From contig JAQSEB010000041.1 in NCBI GenBank assembly GCA_030063045.1, forward strand, positions 4,147,501 through 4,211,500: a stretch of 64,000 nucleotides of DNA, in the 5' to 3' direction. How positions within the stretch are numbered: position 1 is the first letter of the stretch; every line of letters begins with the position of its first letter. Of this stretch, positions 45,035 to 54,873 are shown piece after piece. A program made the translations under genes and the position numbers. The notes beneath the pieces are model-generated. The model saw only the letters and a program-made list of their open reading frames with translations, was not told the origin of the DNA and ran no database searches. The DNA is from Pratylenchus scribneri. Lineage: Eukaryota; Nematoda; Chromadorea; Rhabditida; Pratylenchidae.

Positions 45035-46192
45035 ATGTCTGGGCCATTGCGTCAAATTATTACCCCCACTACCACCAGATTAAGCGCTTATCTTACAGAA
45101 GCGGAAAATTTACCGGAAAATTGTAACATGAGTCAAGTGAAGAGATTGTTAAACAAAATTAATAGATCAGTAAATTTTCTGGACTGTAAAAATTTTGAAT
45201 GGTCCGAAATTATGTCCTCTATGTCAGGTGAAGCTAGAACCTTAGAAATGCAAGAATACACTAATTTTTTGGCAACTAACAATTTTATCGATCTAATAGA
45301 TCGTGGTAAGGTTCAGTCAATTGAGTTAGAAAATTGGATTGAGGAAAATTTACCTACAACGAATGGAACTAAAATTAGGTTACCTCAACTCTCATTGCCA
45401 ACATTTGATGGAAAAATGGCGAATTGGGAGCAATTTTGGTCTGCATTCCAAGCAGCAATTGATGATGATTTATCTATTCCAAACGTTCAAAAAATGGCTT
45501 ATTTGATTAGTTGCTTGAAAGGAGATGCCGAAAGAGAACTTAAGGGTTATAATGTGATTGGGACAAACTATACTCATGCAGTAAACCATTTAAAAAACCG
45601 ATTTGGGAATAAAGAATCAATTAAATCCGCATTATTTGGGGACTTGAGGAAAATCTCATTTGCCAGCCAAAAAACCCCGGACATAAGGAAAATGTTAACA
45701 GAAATAAATCGAATTTTGAATCAATTAAAAGCATCCGGAGAAGAAATAAATAATAAAGCCACAGAAGAACTAATCCAACAGAAATTCCCTGGTTGGATAC
45801 TACTGGATATTATAACACAAAAAAAAGGAATTCCTGAGTTTAATACTGAAAAACTCATCCTTTTAATAGATGAAATTTTAACCCAAAGGGAAACAGTCTG
45901 GGAATTAACCAAAAATTTCAAAAATACTAAATTTCAAAAGAATGAGCAAACCTTGATTGGAGAGAACAGTGAATCCAAGAATCAAAAAAGTCAGAACACT
46001 GATGGTAAATCTCGCCTTCCATGCGTTTTTTGCTCGGGAACTAATCATACTTCCAATCGATGTTTAAAATACAAAAATAAAGACATGAGAATTAAACGTT
46101 TATTTGAGCTAAAAAAATGTATGAAATGCTTTAAAGAGGGACATATATCCAAAAACTGTACTCAGAAAATAGAATGTAAAAAATGCAAGTGA
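45035..46192 (+). CDS. Retroelement gag
   Basis: 385 codons from the ATG. The N-terminal and middle part is of the DUF1759/Pao gag type (LPTFDGKMANWEQFWSAFQA, KMAYLISCLKGDAERELKGY). Two zinc knuckles follow at residues 330-343 (CVFCSGTNHTSNRC) and 362-375 (CMKCFKEGHISKNC). A third begins at residue 381 and is cut by TGA at 46190-46192, but its remaining Cys/His residues lie just past the stop in the same frame. Gag packages the element RNA in particles. The stop could be a mutation or a gag-pol readthrough site. Confidence 0.85.
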   Translation: MSGPLRQIITPTTTRLSAYLTEAENLPENCNMSQVKRLLNKINRSVNFLDCKNFEWSEIMSSMSGEARTLEMQEYTNFLATNNFIDLIDRGKVQSIELENWIEENLPTTNGTKIRLPQLSLPTFDGKMANWEQFWSAFQAAIDDDLSIPNVQKMAYLISCLKGDAERELKGYNVIGTNYTHAVNHLKNRFGNKESIKSALFGDLRKISFASQKTPDIRKMLTEINRILNQLKASGEEINNKATEELIQQKFPGWILLDIITQKKGIPEFNTEKLILLIDEILTQRETVWELTKNFKNTKFQKNEQTLIGENSESKNQKSQNTDGKSRLPCVFCSGTNHTSNRCLKYKNKDMRIKRLFELKKCMKCFKEGHISKNCTQKIECKKCK

Positions 46193-46234
46193 CCTCATTT
46201 TATAGCGGTTTGCGCAAAAATCAATCATGAGGAA

Positions 46235-49200
46235 ATGAATAAAATGGGAAATTCAAGTGGGGGGAAGCAAAATTTCACTCAAAGTAAAGATAAAGAACCC
46301 TGGAAAAAAGGGATAGCTAATTGCGCTGAGGAAGAAAATAATCAGGAACAAAATGAGGGAAATACTCAGGAATCACTATTCCTAGAGGATGAGGCATTCA
46401 TAGTAGATGAGGAAGTCATCTTATCAGAGGGAAAAAATAAAGTAGTATTGATGAGTAATACTCATGAATTTAAAAATGGAATGCATGGTAATGGAGAAGA
46501 AGGGACAACATTATATGATCCCGGATCCACATCAAATTATATCACCAATTCATTGGCAAGAAAATTAAAATTAACAATTTTGAAAAGGGAAAATACAAGA
46601 GTTAGTGGATATGGGGGAAGTCAATCCTCCTTCCAATCAGGTATTGTAAAAGTATATGTAAAAGGAGTTGATGAAAATTATTACCCGCTTTTATGCAAAA
46701 CATCACCCGCCCTGGAAAAAATGCTCATAACTGTGACTTATGTCACTGATGAAAGAATTCCAAAAGTAAAAACACGAAAAGTGAAACCTGATCTGATGCT
46801 TGGGGTCATTGATTTTTGGAGGGTATTTGAACGTAAAAAGAGAATATCTCAAAGAACATATCGAATATTTATTAAATTAGGCGCCTTTGACTGCGGTGAA
46901 ATGAAAATAGATAAGCCAATCACTTCTTATGCTTATGTAATGGAAGATGAATATGAAATTGGGGGAAAGAATCCTAAAGATATATCCTATCCTGGGAATT
47001 TCTGGGATTTAGAAATTTTGGGTATTAAAGAAAATCCGAATACTACTCGAATAGATGAAGAGGATGAAGCCATGAAACAATTTGAGAACAATTTAAGACA
47101 ATTAAATGATGGTAGATATGAGGTCGCATGGCCATGGAAAAATGGAATACCTAAATTATCATCAAATTTTGGAAAAACATACGGAAGATTTATAAATTTA
47201 TATGAAAAACACGGTACTAAAATTATGGAAAAATGCGAACAGATAATAAATGAGCAACTATCACTGGGAATGGTAGAAGATGCCCCTTTTGAAACTGGGG
47301 AATTGTGCCATTATATTCCATTCCAAGTAATTTTGAAAGAAAGTTCTTCATTTACTAAGGCTCGAATGGTGTTTGATCCATCAGCCAGAACCAGAGAAGG
47401 ATTATCTTTGAATCAACAATTATTAACCGGCCCGAATTTACTGCCTAAATTAGCTGGTGTTTTACTCCGCATCAGGACCTATTCATTATTATTAATATGC
47501 GACATAGAAAAGGCATTTTTACAGATTGCATTGAGGCAAGCGGATAGGGATGCCACAAGGTTTCTTTGGGTTTATGACATAAATAAACCACCAAAAGGAA
47601 ATAATTTGAGAATTTTGAGATTCTCTAGAGTTCCATTTGGCTTCGTATCATCACCTTTTTTACTCATTGCCACGGTTATTCATCATTTAAGGAAATTTGA
47701 TACTCCATTAACCAGAGAACTCATCAAAAATTTATATATGGATAATATGGCTAGTAAAGCCAATACAGTGGAAGAAGCGATAGAGAACTATCAAAAAATC
47801 AAAGATTTTTTCAGTAAAGCTAAAATGAATGTTCGTGAATTTATATCTAACTCTAAGGAAGTGAATGATAATATTCCTGAAAAGGACCAACATCCGGGGA
47901 TTAAGGGAGGCTTAATAAAATTATTGGGTCTTCATTGGAGTCCCAATGAAGACACACTACTGATTAAATTGCCTACTATCCCAAAAGCAGAAATTATTAG
48001 TAAAAGAAATTTGTTGGCATATATTCATAGTGTTTTTGATCCTCATGGGTTATTATCACCAGTAACTGTTACAGCCAAATTGTTATATCAAAGAGTTTGT
48101 AATAGAAAGATTGAATGGAATGATAAGCTAAATGAAGATGAAATTCAAATTTGGGATAAAATCGCTAAGGATTGGGGCAATATCACTTTTTCTTTTAATA
48201 GGAATATTGATTATGGAGGTAAAAGGGATCTACATTGTTTCGTAGATGCATCAATGAATTGCTATGCTGCTGTAATTTACCTTCGATCACAAATTGATAG
48301 CGATTTCCCTAAATCTCATTTAATTTTCTCAAAAAACAGAATAAAGCCAATCGACAAAAATATGACTATACCACGACTGGAATTGCTAGCAGCGCTCATC
48401 GGATTTAGAGCTGTCAAATTCGTACAGCAAGAACTCAAATTGGAAATGGAAAATATTACTATATGGTCGGATAGTCAGATAGCATTATACTGGATTGGTA
48501 TTTCATGTGATGACAAAAAATTTGAAAATAATAGATTTGTAAAAAATCGACTGATGGAAATACAATCAGACAAAAACATTATATTTCGATATGTACCTAC
48601 TAAAGAAAACCCAGCAGATATTTCTTGTAGAGGTTGTGAAACCATGGACCTTAAAACAAGTAGTCTCTGGTGGTTTGGGCCTAAATGGCTTAAGCAAGAT
48701 TATTCATATTGGCCTGCCATCATTCAAATTGAGCCGAAAGAGGAAAAGGATGAGGAAGAAGATATCCATATCTCTCAAGACAGAGAAGAGGATTCTTTTG
48801 CCACAGAATTAAAACTGGAAAATTCCACTATTGATCCCTCTCGTTTTAGCTCATTTTGGAGATTGCTCTATACATTAATGTTTGTACTCAGATTTTGTAA
48901 AATGGTTGTTTGGAGAAAATGCTCTAAACTGCCTTCAGAAATAGAAAGATTAAATAAAATTACTGCTGGAGAAACAAATATTTTAGTAAAAAGGAATGAT
49001 GAATTCAAAATTGAAAAACCATTCACAGCATCAGATATAGAAATAGCTGAAAAAATACTGATCAAAGAAGCTCAAAATCGCCATCCGTTGACAGAACAAA
49101 AGAAAAAAGAATTACAAATATATGGAGATGAATTCGGGATATTAAGATGTAGGAGTAGATTACAAAACAATACATATGCTTTTGACTTTACAAATCCAAT

Positions 49201-49558
49201 ATATCTGCCATATAATGATCCATTCACTAAACTTTTAATATTAAAAATACATAACTTATTATTGCATGGATCGGCCTCATTAGTGCATTCATCACTCAAA
49301 AATAGATTTTATCTGGAAAGAGCTAGAAGCACAATAAAAAAGACACTCAAAGAATGCAAAGGGAATTGTAGAGAATTTAGAAAATATCAGCTTGAAAAAA
49401 TGCCACCATATCCGAATTATAGGTTGGAAAAAGCTATAGTATTCGAATATACTGGACTTGATTTTATGGGACCAATTAACATGAAAAGAAATGGAGAACT
49501 CATTAAGGGATGGATATTATTATTGACATGTCTTGTCAGTAGATGTGTTCATCTTTAA
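46235..49558 (+). CDS. Retroelement pol: protease, RT, RNase H, integrase N-part
   Basis: 1107 codons in the gag frame. The aspartic protease motif is YDPGSTSNY at residues 94-102. RT has KARMVFDPSA, CDIEKAFLQI (first catalytic Asp) and PFGFVSSPF; the usual YxDD box reads YMDN near residue 500. RNase H has CFVDAS, PRLELLAA and WSDSQIAL. Integrase begins near 49240 with a zinc-binding-type region and the first catalytic Asp in YTGLDFMGP. The frame ends at TAA 49556-49558, in the middle of the integrase core. It goes on in the same frame in the next ORF. Confidence 0.9.
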   Translation: MNKMGNSSGGKQNFTQSKDKEPWKKGIANCAEEENNQEQNEGNTQESLFLEDEAFIVDEEVILSEGKNKVVLMSNTHEFKNGMHGNGEEGTTLYDPGSTSNYITNSLARKLKLTILKRENTRVSGYGGSQSSFQSGIVKVYVKGVDENYYPLLCKTSPALEKMLITVTYVTDERIPKVKTRKVKPDLMLGVIDFWRVFERKKRISQRTYRIFIKLGAFDCGEMKIDKPITSYAYVMEDEYEIGGKNPKDISYPGNFWDLEILGIKENPNTTRIDEEDEAMKQFENNLRQLNDGRYEVAWPWKNGIPKLSSNFGKTYGRFINLYEKHGTKIMEKCEQIINEQLSLGMVEDAPFETGELCHYIPFQVILKESSSFTKARMVFDPSARTREGLSLNQQLLTGPNLLPKLAGVLLRIRTYSLLLICDIEKAFLQIALRQADRDATRFLWVYDINKPPKGNNLRILRFSRVPFGFVSSPFLLIATVIHHLRKFDTPLTRELIKNLYMDNMASKANTVEEAIENYQKIKDFFSKAKMNVREFISNSKEVNDNIPEKDQHPGIKGGLIKLLGLHWSPNEDTLLIKLPTIPKAEIISKRNLLAYIHSVFDPHGLLSPVTVTAKLLYQRVCNRKIEWNDKLNEDEIQIWDKIAKDWGNITFSFNRNIDYGGKRDLHCFVDASMNCYAAVIYLRSQIDSDFPKSHLIFSKNRIKPIDKNMTIPRLELLAALIGFRAVKFVQQELKLEMENITIWSDSQIALYWIGISCDDKKFENNRFVKNRLMEIQSDKNIIFRYVPTKENPADISCRGCETMDLKTSSLWWFGPKWLKQDYSYWPAIIQIEPKEEKDEEEDIHISQDREEDSFATELKLENSTIDPSRFSSFWRLLYTLMFVLRFCKMVVWRKCSKLPSEIERLNKITAGETNILVKRNDEFKIEKPFTASDIEIAEKILIKEAQNRHPLTEQKKKELQIYGDEFGILRCRSRLQNNTYAFDFTNPIYLPYNDPFTKLLILKIHNLLLHGSASLVHSSLKNRFYLERARSTIKKTLKECKGNCREFRKYQLEKMPPYPNYRLEKAIVFEYTGLDFMGPINMKRNGELIKGWILLLTCLVSRCVHL

Positions 49559-49570
49559 ATTGTAACGGAC

Positions 49571-52045
49571 ATGACCACCACTTCATTTCTAAATGCTTTC
49601 AGAATGTTCGTTGCAAGACGGACAAAGCCGAAAATTATTATATCAGATAATGGAGCCCAATTCCGTTTGGGAAAGAAAGTCTTAGACTTATTATGGAAAA
49701 ATCTACCGAACGATGAAGGTATTACAACATATATGGCTAATGAGGGCATAAACTGGAAATTTAATACGCCACTTGCACCGTGGCAAGGGGGAATTTTTGA
49801 GAGGATTAATGGTCTAATAAAAAATTGTTGCAGAAAAGCATTAGGGAGAAAAATTTTGCAGGAAGATGACTTTAGAGTGTTTATTTGTGAAGTTGAAGCC
49901 GTACTCAATTGCCGACCAATTATCCCAGTTACAGATGATTTGGACTCATTCGTTTTAAGACCGATCGATTTTATCTATCCCGGAGCAATGCCCGGATTAC
50001 CCAACCACAATAATCCAGAAGATGATGACACATATTTGCCCAAAAATGCAGAAAGTGCAGAGAAACTTTTAGAAATCTGGAATAAAAAATCGACTACTAT
50101 TAATAAATTTTGGGACATTTGGGCAGTCGAATATCTAAATATTTTAAGAGAACGTACTCAATTTCATAGACAAAATAACAAAAATTTAATTAAAGCTTTA
50201 CCAAAAATTAATGAAATTGTAATGATTCAAGAAGATGATATGGTGAAAGGGACATGGAAAATTGGCAAAATTGTTGAAATTATTTCACCGAGAAGAATAG
50301 CTGTAAAATTGCCAAATGGCAATATCGTTCACAGACCTCCCTCTCTCCTTTATTCACTAGAAGTTCCGAGAGAGGCAGATATCCAAGCATACGAAGAAGC
50401 AGATATACAAATAAGTGAAGAAGCAAATATTGCTACAAGAAAAACTAAGTTGAGGGGGAAGAACGTGCAAATAGCACGTAATAATCAGTTGAATTCGAAA
50501 AAATTAAAATATGTTAATAATCCGAGAAAAAATTGTTTAACGTGTGGTAAAACTCATTTGAAAAAATTAAAGAAATTTAATCCTTTTATAATTTGTCTAA
50601 TGAGCCTTTATTTTATCATATCCAATGTATTTGGACAGAATCCAATGCTTTGTCCATCTACTGAATCCAGCCAATATTGGAGAATAGAAGACGATATGCT
50701 ACCCTGTGCTAATTTTACAATCGATCCTCCATTACCAACTGTCCACACATTTGATGTATATGAACCAAATTTGGACTTAATTAGCTTAGAAGCAGCTCAT
50801 TGCTCAATAATTGAAGAAATTGTTCATTATAAAACTGATTTATTAAATATTCCGCACTCCCATTACGGGTATAAAAATAAATCAGTCACTCAAGAAGAGT
50901 GTAATAGAATGTGGAAATTAAATAGATGTTCTGAAGGAATTCTGATGGGAGAATATAATAATAAGAGAACCCAAAATCAACCAGAAGTAGATTTCACTTA
51001 TTGGCAAATTGGATATAAAAATGCATCAATAACCAACTGCTTTTATACGAAATCATTAATATATGTAAAACCAGGCAGCAAAATTCTATCTTCACCTTTA
51101 AGTGAAATTAGTCATTGCAATTATCAATTAGGGACATGTACTCTAAAGGATGAATCCATATTGATTTGGGAAGTAGATAATAAAGATGAAAGATTATGTA
51201 AATTAAGAAAGATAGCGAAGTGGACTGGGACATTTATGGGTGACATATGGCTTGCTGAAAACAATATCTTCGCTCTATCTTTTACTTCAAATATCCAAGA
51301 AATTAATGATTGTGATAATAAATTTATTATCACTAGTCAAGATTATGCTGTTCCAAAAATACAATATGAAATGATTAAGATAAAAATTAAAAGAAGACTC
51401 AAACGAACAATTACAGAACCACAAGATGGGATGGTTAAAGGAAGCCAATTAGCTGCAGAATTAACAGCAAATCAAGTTTTGTCCACCAATACCACAAGAC
51501 GAGCATTCAACCACATAGCAGCATTAATTTGTCCCAAAGGAGGAAATGAAATAATTGGAAAAACATTCGGAGGGATGGATCCAACTACTTTAGCACGAAT
51601 CACATTAAACAACTCATTTTTAATAGGAAAATGGGTCTCTAAAAATATTTTGGAGACAACTCATTGTTTGCCTATTCCTATTGAGAATATCTCGTTCGTT
51701 GCCTCTGAAAAATGCTACAATAAATTAAAAGTAAATGCCACAATTTTAGACAAAAAGATAGAAGCAACTCTAGATCCTAAGACATTAATTCTGACAGTAA
51801 AATATGAAGAAGTAGATTGTAAGAATAATAAATTAACATCATTAGTTATGGGAGAAAAATTAATAAGAGTGAATCAATTGACTGGAAAATATGTTGAGAT
51901 TGAAGAAAAAAGAATTCATCAATTAAAACTGGGCATAAAAGACAGTAATAATAAGTTGGAATTGGAGCCCACAGTATTTTACAATTATATTATAACAAAT
52001 TACACCGATCTCAGACAGAAAACAATGGAAATGTTTCAAGCCTAA
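49571..52045 (+). CDS. Retroelement integrase C-part and env-like region
   Basis: 824 codons, same frame as pol. The first part has the other two integrase catalytic residues (Asp in IISDNGAQF, Glu in GGIFERING) and a DUF5641-type C-terminal domain (VMIQEDDMVKGTWKIGKI). From about 50580 an env-like protein begins with a hydrophobic leader (PFIICLMSLYFIISNVFGQ), many cysteines and N-glycosylation sites, and a furin-type basic site at about 51391-51410. Env-like genes occur in several nematode BEL/Pao elements. I could not assign the glycoprotein lineage. A TAA at 52043-52045 breaks it before its membrane anchor. Confidence 0.8.
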   Translation: MTTTSFLNAFRMFVARRTKPKIIISDNGAQFRLGKKVLDLLWKNLPNDEGITTYMANEGINWKFNTPLAPWQGGIFERINGLIKNCCRKALGRKILQEDDFRVFICEVEAVLNCRPIIPVTDDLDSFVLRPIDFIYPGAMPGLPNHNNPEDDDTYLPKNAESAEKLLEIWNKKSTTINKFWDIWAVEYLNILRERTQFHRQNNKNLIKALPKINEIVMIQEDDMVKGTWKIGKIVEIISPRRIAVKLPNGNIVHRPPSLLYSLEVPREADIQAYEEADIQISEEANIATRKTKLRGKNVQIARNNQLNSKKLKYVNNPRKNCLTCGKTHLKKLKKFNPFIICLMSLYFIISNVFGQNPMLCPSTESSQYWRIEDDMLPCANFTIDPPLPTVHTFDVYEPNLDLISLEAAHCSIIEEIVHYKTDLLNIPHSHYGYKNKSVTQEECNRMWKLNRCSEGILMGEYNNKRTQNQPEVDFTYWQIGYKNASITNCFYTKSLIYVKPGSKILSSPLSEISHCNYQLGTCTLKDESILIWEVDNKDERLCKLRKIAKWTGTFMGDIWLAENNIFALSFTSNIQEINDCDNKFIITSQDYAVPKIQYEMIKIKIKRRLKRTITEPQDGMVKGSQLAAELTANQVLSTNTTRRAFNHIAALICPKGGNEIIGKTFGGMDPTTLARITLNNSFLIGKWVSKNILETTHCLPIPIENISFVASEKCYNKLKVNATILDKKIEATLDPKTLILTVKYEEVDCKNNKLTSLVMGEKLIRVNQLTGKYVEIEEKRIHQLKLGIKDSNNKLELEPTVFYNYIITNYTDLRQKTMEMFQA

Positions 52046-52087
52046 AGATTAGACCAAAGATTTGAAGAAAAGAAACTAGAATCAGAA

Positions 52088-52456
52088 TTGAAAATCGGAA
52101 GATGGAATGAATATATGCACGAATCTAAGGAAAAACTTAATCATTTATTCCCAGCATGGACAGGATTCGATTTAAACTATAATTGGAAAGAAATTTGGAT
52201 TTGTATAAGCTGTCTCTACAGTACATATTTAATTGTCATGATTGAAATGATTCCCATGATCATGACTAGAATACTAAGATACACAAATATTGATCAATAT
52301 CTTAATAATATACTCCCTAATATCGGTGTAGATGATCATCCCACATATGAATTGAATATCTTGCCTTCAGGAGTCAATACGCAGAATCAGCAAAGGCAAA
52401 ACAGACGAATAAGACGAAACTATATATTCACTCGCCGGGCGCGCAGTGTCGCATAA
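52088..52456 (+). CDS. Env-like C-terminus with membrane anchor
   Basis: The open stretch after the stop at 52043 stays in the same frame. It has a hydrophobic span (ICISCLYSTYLIVMIEMIPM) suited to a transmembrane anchor, then a basic tail. The frame ends inside the first bases of the 3' LTR. The first ATG here is probably not a real start. It is the separated end of the env-like protein. Confidence 0.7.
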   Translation: MKIGRWNEYMHESKEKLNHLFPAWTGFDLNYNWKEIWICISCLYSTYLIVMIEMIPMIMTRILRYTNIDQYLNNILPNIGVDDHPTYELNILPSGVNTQNQQRQNRRIRRNYIFTRRARSVA

Positions 52457-52965
52457 AAACGCGAATAATATAAATAATTAAATAAATAAATAAATATGGA
52501 ATTAAATAAAGAAAATATTAAAATCAATATGATGAGTCATTCTTTTCACCATCTTTCTCCACAAAATCCATTAGCGGCCTTTCATCATCCATTGAGGCAA
52601 ATACGGCGGATATGTTAATGGATGTCTCGAATTCACGTGGACAATTCCCTTTGTGATTTTGGACTCTCCCTTCGTTCTTTTGATCCCCAGATTGACCCCT
52701 AATTTTCCCTTCCTTCTTTCCCTTTCAATTTTATGTCCACGTGCCCACCCCCACATTCCATTCCCGCGCAGCGGCACTATATAAAGCCGCCTTGTCCCCC
52801 CGGGGATGATACCACCCATTTTCATTCTTCCAATTGTTCCATCTCCATTTCCCTCCCCTTTTATTCCTCATCAATTTCCAAACATTTTCAACATTGAATA
52901 AACTTTATTCCTTCTTTTCAACATTTTATAGGTCTTGGGTAATTCATCGGGGAATTCCTTTGACA
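52447..52965 (+). repeat. 3' LTR
   Basis: 519 bp, matching the 5' LTR except for one base near its start. The bases just before it (CTCGCCGGGCGCGCAG) are not purine-rich, so no normal polypurine tract adjoins it. Confidence 0.95.
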
Positions 52966-52970
52966 AGGAA

Positions 52971-53700
52971 AACATTTTTTTAAATTCTATAAAATCTTCT
53001 ATAATTTGTTCAAACATTTATACAAATTACGGTGTTAGACCATCTAATTTTTACAATTTTTCATGGGAATAATTCATCATAGGGAATTAAAGAACATTTA
53101 CGTTATTTGCTCTTTAGACTTCAGTGAGCTAAAAAGAAATGAAATTAATTGCAGCAGTTGACATTTTTGATTATTTTTTATTGGTTAAAATACCATCAAA
53201 AAGTTTCATTCTTTAATGATAATTTGCAAATTCGCCAAAAATTGTATTTTAACAGATTTTAAACTACTATTTATAGAAATTATTAAAATAAAATAAAAAA
53301 ATAATTAAATCATTTTGAATATAGAATCATTTATTTTTTTGTTCCCAAAAGAGAAAAATTTCCTAAAATTTTCCAACCCTCTTTTCAAACTTGGAATTGG
53401 GAATATTCAAAATTGCCTCGAGGCAATTTTCCCATCCATTTTAAAATACCATATATTTTTTAATCCTCATTGGACAATGGGCATTGTTTGTAAGGAATAT
53501 TCCAAATAAATGATTCTATTCTTTGGTCTTTCTCCAGGCCATGCAATCCTCTTTAGTTGAATGAATATTTTCCATTCTTATTTTATGCCTTATTTCCCAT
53601 TATTAGCCACATCACCTATAAAACTGAATCTATTTTTATGGAAATTGGTAATTTTCATTATTTTAATTCAAAATAAATTCAGTATCTTTCATTATTAAAT
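52971..53700. other. Spacer without gene
   Basis: AT-rich. A 64-aa open stretch at 53315 has no start context or splice partner. Nothing is supported here. Confidence 0.4.
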
Positions 53701-53710
53701 TACGGGAGCG

Positions 53711-54814
53711 GGACATTTCGACAGTGGACATTTCGACAGTGGACTTTTCGACAGTGGACATTTCGACAGTAGGCGGACATTTCGACAGTGGCGGATTTTT
53801 CGACAGTGGACACTTCGACAGTGGACATTTCGACAGTAGGCGGACATTTCGACAGTAAGCTAGCACTTTTCGACAATGGCCAAAAAAGTCTATAAACCGG
53901 GTTTATTTTGGCACAAATTATATATCAATCGACGCGCCTCGATCAGCTGAACACTAATATATTATTTATTTTTAGTTAAATCTTTAAATAAAAAAGTTAG
54001 AGATATCTTTATCTTATAAGGAACTTATCCAATTTTTATCCAAAAAAGGGCTTATTTTTTAAAATTTTATGCTTTATTCGTTTCGCTTCATCAAAATGAA
54101 TATCAAAATCAAATTATATTTTAGTGAAAGCTTTAAATAAAAAATAAATAACATGATCAAATTAATGAACTAAAAAGTGAAGGGTCCCCCCTATGGGTCA
54201 AATGTGCAAAATTTTCATTTAATTAAATTATAGCTTAATCGATGCATCTCGATGTGTTAAACATGAATCTGCCATTGGTTTTTAATAAAACTCAAAAATA
54301 ATTGAGTTATGGTCATTTTTATTCTTATACATTACATAAATACCTACTCTAACTTAAATGGGTGTAACTTTTTATTTGAAGATTTAACTAAAAATAAATA
54401 ATATATTAGTGTTCAGCTGATCGAGGCTCGTCGATTGATATTTAATTGTGCCAAAATAAACCCGGTTTATAGACTTTTTTGGCCACTGTCGAAAAGTGCT
54501 AGCTTACTGTCGAAATGTCCACTGTCGAAGTGTCCACTGTCGAAAAATCCGCCACTGTCGAAATGTCCGCCTACTGTCGAAATGTCCACTGTCGAAGTGT
54601 CCACTGTCGAAAAATCCGCCACTGTCGAAATGTCCGCCTACTGTCGAAATGTCCACTGTCGAAGTGTCCACTGTCGAAAAATCCGCCACTGTCGAAATGT
54701 CCGCCTACTGTCGAAATGTCCACTGTCGAAGTGTCCACTGTCGAAAAATCCGCCACTGTCGAAATGTCCACTGTCGAAAAGTCCACTGTCGAAATGTCCA
54801 CTGTCGAAATGTCC
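53711..54814. mobile_element. 1.1-kb foldback with (CATTTCGACAGTGGA)n arms
   Basis: The left arm starts GGGACATTTCGACAGTGG with about 9 word copies, then GCCAAAAAAGTCTATAAACC, ATCAATCGACGCGCCTCGAT and AACACTAATATATTATTTAT. The right arm is the complement and ends in about 20 word copies. In the right arm the words form a higher-order unit of about 69 bases (variants GAAATG, GAAGTG, GAAAAATCC, GAAATG) repeated about three times. No clear target duplication was found. It ends only 59 bases before the ATG of SPRY copy 2. Confidence 0.8.
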
Positions 54815-54873
54815 TAGAGCCTAAAACATATTTTATTAATTTTGTTTAGATTATAAAAATTATAAAATTAAAA

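Larger units (their letters stand above)
43210..52965 (+). mobile_element. BEL/Pao LTR retrotransposon, complete
   Basis: A 9756-bp element with two 519-bp LTRs, a 5-bp target duplication AGGAA, and the order LTR, extra 5' ORF, gag (DUF1759-like), aspartic protease, reverse transcriptase, RNase H, integrase, env-like region, LTR. The protease-RT-RNase H-integrase order and the DPGS protease motif are typical of BEL/Pao. The LTRs differ at one position that I can see (43223 T, 52460 C), so insertion is recent. From 45035 to 52456 everything lies in one reading frame, cut by three stop codons and no frameshift. It is therefore either a newly damaged copy or one that relies partly on readthrough. 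Confidence 0.95.

Noticed and set aside
54483..54814. CRISPR-like regular repeats
   Set aside because: There are no unique spacers. Units are contiguous variants of one word, and the genome is eukaryotic.
54435..54849. Several overlapping repetitive frames on both strands
   Set aside because: They are translations of the CGACAGTGGACATTT word array in the foldback, open only because the word lacks stops.
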